A stretch of DNA of 50,824 nt from Candidatus Heimdallarchaeota archaeon. Lineage in GTDB: Archaea > Asgardarchaeota > Heimdallarchaeia > JABLTI01. Numbering within the stretch: the stretch's first letter is position 1; every line of letters starts with the position of its first letter. The notes under the pieces are model-generated. The model did no database searches. It was not told where the DNA came from and worked only from the letters and a program-made list of their open reading frames with translations. Both the position numbers and the translations under genes were made by a program. Below are positions 49,352 through 50,824 of this stretch, piece by piece. The stretch covers positions 1 through 50,824 of the forward strand of contig DXJV01000078.1 in the NCBI GenBank assembly GCA_019056785.1, in the 5' to 3' direction.

Positions 49352-50824
49352 ATGAAAAAGAAAGTAATGATTATCCTGGCATTTTACCTCTTCATGAGCA
49401 TGAGCTATCCGTGGCAATACCAGATAGCCTTCCTAACAGATCAAAGTACATTTGCAGTTGAACATCCTTCCATATCAAAGGCTGGTTTGCAAGGAACTAT
49501 CGATGACACCAGGTTGAGACTCCAAGCTGCAAGAGATGATGAAAGCGGTACCATCGTTATCAATGATATCATTTCGCCATCTTACACTAGCCTGACAACA
49601 ACGGCGAACAGTTCACTTTCAGAGGGAAGTGACGCAACTTTCACCAGCCAAACAACATCCGCCGGCACTGGGGTTTCTGAAGGGCGAGTGGATTTTCTTG
49701 ACCTAAAACTCCTCAAAATAGACGATGATCCAACTTCTGATAGCATCTATTCGAATCGTTATGCCATAAAAATTTCTCTCCCGACAGAAACCTCCTTAGC
49801 CGGTTTTGCTGTGGATATCACTCCTACAATTCGTGAGGACATCAATTTTTATGTTAAAACAGGTCTAAATGGAGCTGTCTTAACAGAAGGGCTCATTTCA
49901 GGTTACATTGCTAGCAGTGCGCACACAACAGGGCAATTGTTGTATGTGCCTTTTAGCTATTGTGGTGCTGCGACAACTATTACTTTGAGCGCAGGAATGA
50001 ATTATTACTTCATTCTCGAACCGACAGTTTCAACAAGCAATACTTTCTTCGAATTTCACCAATCAGCTGACAATCCTGATAATATGGCAGTTTACAATTG
50101 GTGGAATTCGAATTACGAACCGGTATATACAGATGTAAATTTCTATCTCTTAACCAATGTTTCAGCAATTACAGAAAATGTTCCCGTAAATAGTGTGGGG
50201 GTGGCTTCAACTACATGGATTGCTTCGAACCAGGGAGACCATACTGTCCTTGCATGGTACGAGCGTTCAACATTCTATGGAGAAAGCTATGGTACAATTG
50301 AGCTTACTGTTTGCCCCTCTCAAGATCCCTATCAAGTATTTTTTGAACCCATACGGACTGCCTATCTGGATGAAACGCCTGTAACGGCAACAGTTTTAGA
50401 GCTGACAGATAATCCTGCTGTGGGAAAAACGGTCTTCTATTCAATTAGTTTAGACGACGGGGCAAATTGGGAATTGATAGGTTCTGCTTTAACCAATGCG
50501 TCTGGAGTTTCAGTCCTCCTACATCAATTTGATCAAGCCCCGGGCAACTATTCTTTAAAAGCTTGGGTGAATGATCTTTCATACAAAGAAGGTTATTTGT
50601 TATTGAGTGCAGAGCCTTTGTCCTGGTACGGCATTAATTTTATAGGGCAATATCGAAATAATCCCGGTGCAGAAAATTACACGAAACTCACAACAACTGT
50701 ACTCGTCTTAGATGATGAAAACCAACCCGTCAGTGGGTTAGATTTTGAATTGTGGTACAAAATCAACGGGACATACAAACACATCCCTCATATTTTCACT
50801 ACAAACAGTAGCGGACAAGCAGAC
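49352..50824 (+). CDS. Secreted surface protein with Ig-like domains, 3' end cut by window
   Basis: The frame runs from the ATG at 49352 to the window end without a stop (491 codons). AGAGGT precedes it by 7 nt. A signal peptide (KKKVMIILAFYLFMSMSYPW) starts the protein. The first 270 residues have a Thr/Ser-rich beta-sandwich pattern. From about residue 330 on, Ig-like repeats (DETPVTATVLELTDNPAVGK, LTTTVLVLDDENQPVSGLDF) recall bacterial Ig-like and invasin-type domains. Probably an adhesin or part of the cell surface. Confidence 0.8.
   Translation, partial: MKKKVMIILAFYLFMSMSYPWQYQIAFLTDQSTFAVEHPSISKAGLQGTIDDTRLRLQAARDDESGTIVINDIISPSYTSLTTTANSSLSEGSDATFTSQTTSAGTGVSEGRVDFLDLKLLKIDDDPTSDSIYSNRYAIKISLPTETSLAGFAVDITPTIREDINFYVKTGLNGAVLTEGLISGYIASSAHTTGQLLYVPFSYCGAATTITLSAGMNYYFILEPTVSTSNTFFEFHQSADNPDNMAVYNWWNSNYEPVYTDVNFYLLTNVSAITENVPVNSVGVASTTWIASNQGDHTVLAWYERSTFYGESYGTIELTVCPSQDPYQVFFEPIRTAYLDETPVTATVLELTDNPAVGKTVFYSISLDDGANWELIGSALTNASGVSVLLHQFDQAPGNYSLKAWVNDLSYKEGYLLLSAEPLSWYGINFIGQYRNNPGAENYTKLTTTVLVLDDENQPVSGLDFELWYKINGTYKHIPHIFTTNSSGQAD

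Overview
The window reads as a chromosomal segment of an Asgard archaeon, most likely of the Heimdallarchaeia side, although the exact lineage cannot be fixed from these genes. The base composition is moderately AT-rich. The genes carry Shine-Dalgarno sequences and TTG and GTG starts are frequent. The information-processing genes are archaeal and eukaryote-like (eL14, Cbf5, RadA/Rad51 type, RFC large subunit, FEN1, XPD-like and Ski2-like helicases, EXO5-like nuclease). The decisive marker is a minus-strand operon at 8236-10813 encoding ESCRT-I and ESCRT-II homologues (UEV/steadiness-box protein of TSG101/Vps23 type, Vps28, EAP30/Vps22) plus an unrecognised 100-residue helical protein between them.

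Layout. 1-5.4 kb: a DUF2797-like gene cut by the window start, a 12-span membrane protein, the rpl14e-cbf5-methyltransferase group behind a structured leader, and a tRNA-Ser(GGA) gene with two introns. 5.4-8.2 kb: a small protein, a membrane protein and a surface TIM-barrel-like protein. 8.2-10.8 kb: the ESCRT operon. 11-20 kb: an orphan oligopeptide ABC ATPase, an MFS carrier, small membrane and longin/roadblock-like proteins, a coiled-coil winged-helix protein, a large surface protein and a HAD/HEAT pair. 21-30 kb: radA, a second MFS carrier, a SWIM-containing Ski2-like helicase, a rhodanese, a CBS protein, an EXO5-like nuclease and a large unknown protein. 30-36 kb: small unknown proteins and the tldD-tldE protease pair. 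36-41 kb: a zinc-ribbon/winged-helix plus membrane coiled-coil pair, FEN1 and small proteins. 41-45 kb: a thioredoxin-V4R-V4R fusion, a peroxiredoxin, and the phospholipid head-group pair asd-pssA. 45-50.8 kb: a RecA-fold protein with a broken Walker A, rfcL, an XPD-like helicase and a truncated Ig-like surface protein.

The most striking observation is in tldD. The gene looks frameshifted inside its catalytic HExxxH motif, but the disturbance is exactly 50 nt and its borders fold into a canonical bulge-helix-bulge: two 3-nt bulges flanking a 4-bp helix. Cutting at the standard positions (33516/33517 and 33566/33567) restores both the frame and the motif HEAAGH. This predicts a pre-mRNA intron removed by the tRNA splicing endonuclease. 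The same window carries a tRNA with two predicted introns, so a processing machinery is expected in the cell. Other points of interest are the possible new ESCRT component, likely non-AUG starts (CTG, ATT) placed correctly behind strong Shine-Dalgarno sequences, a possible Shine-Dalgarno-sequestering leader before rpl14e, and several unusual domain fusions. All statements come from reading the sequence; no searches or folding programs were run.
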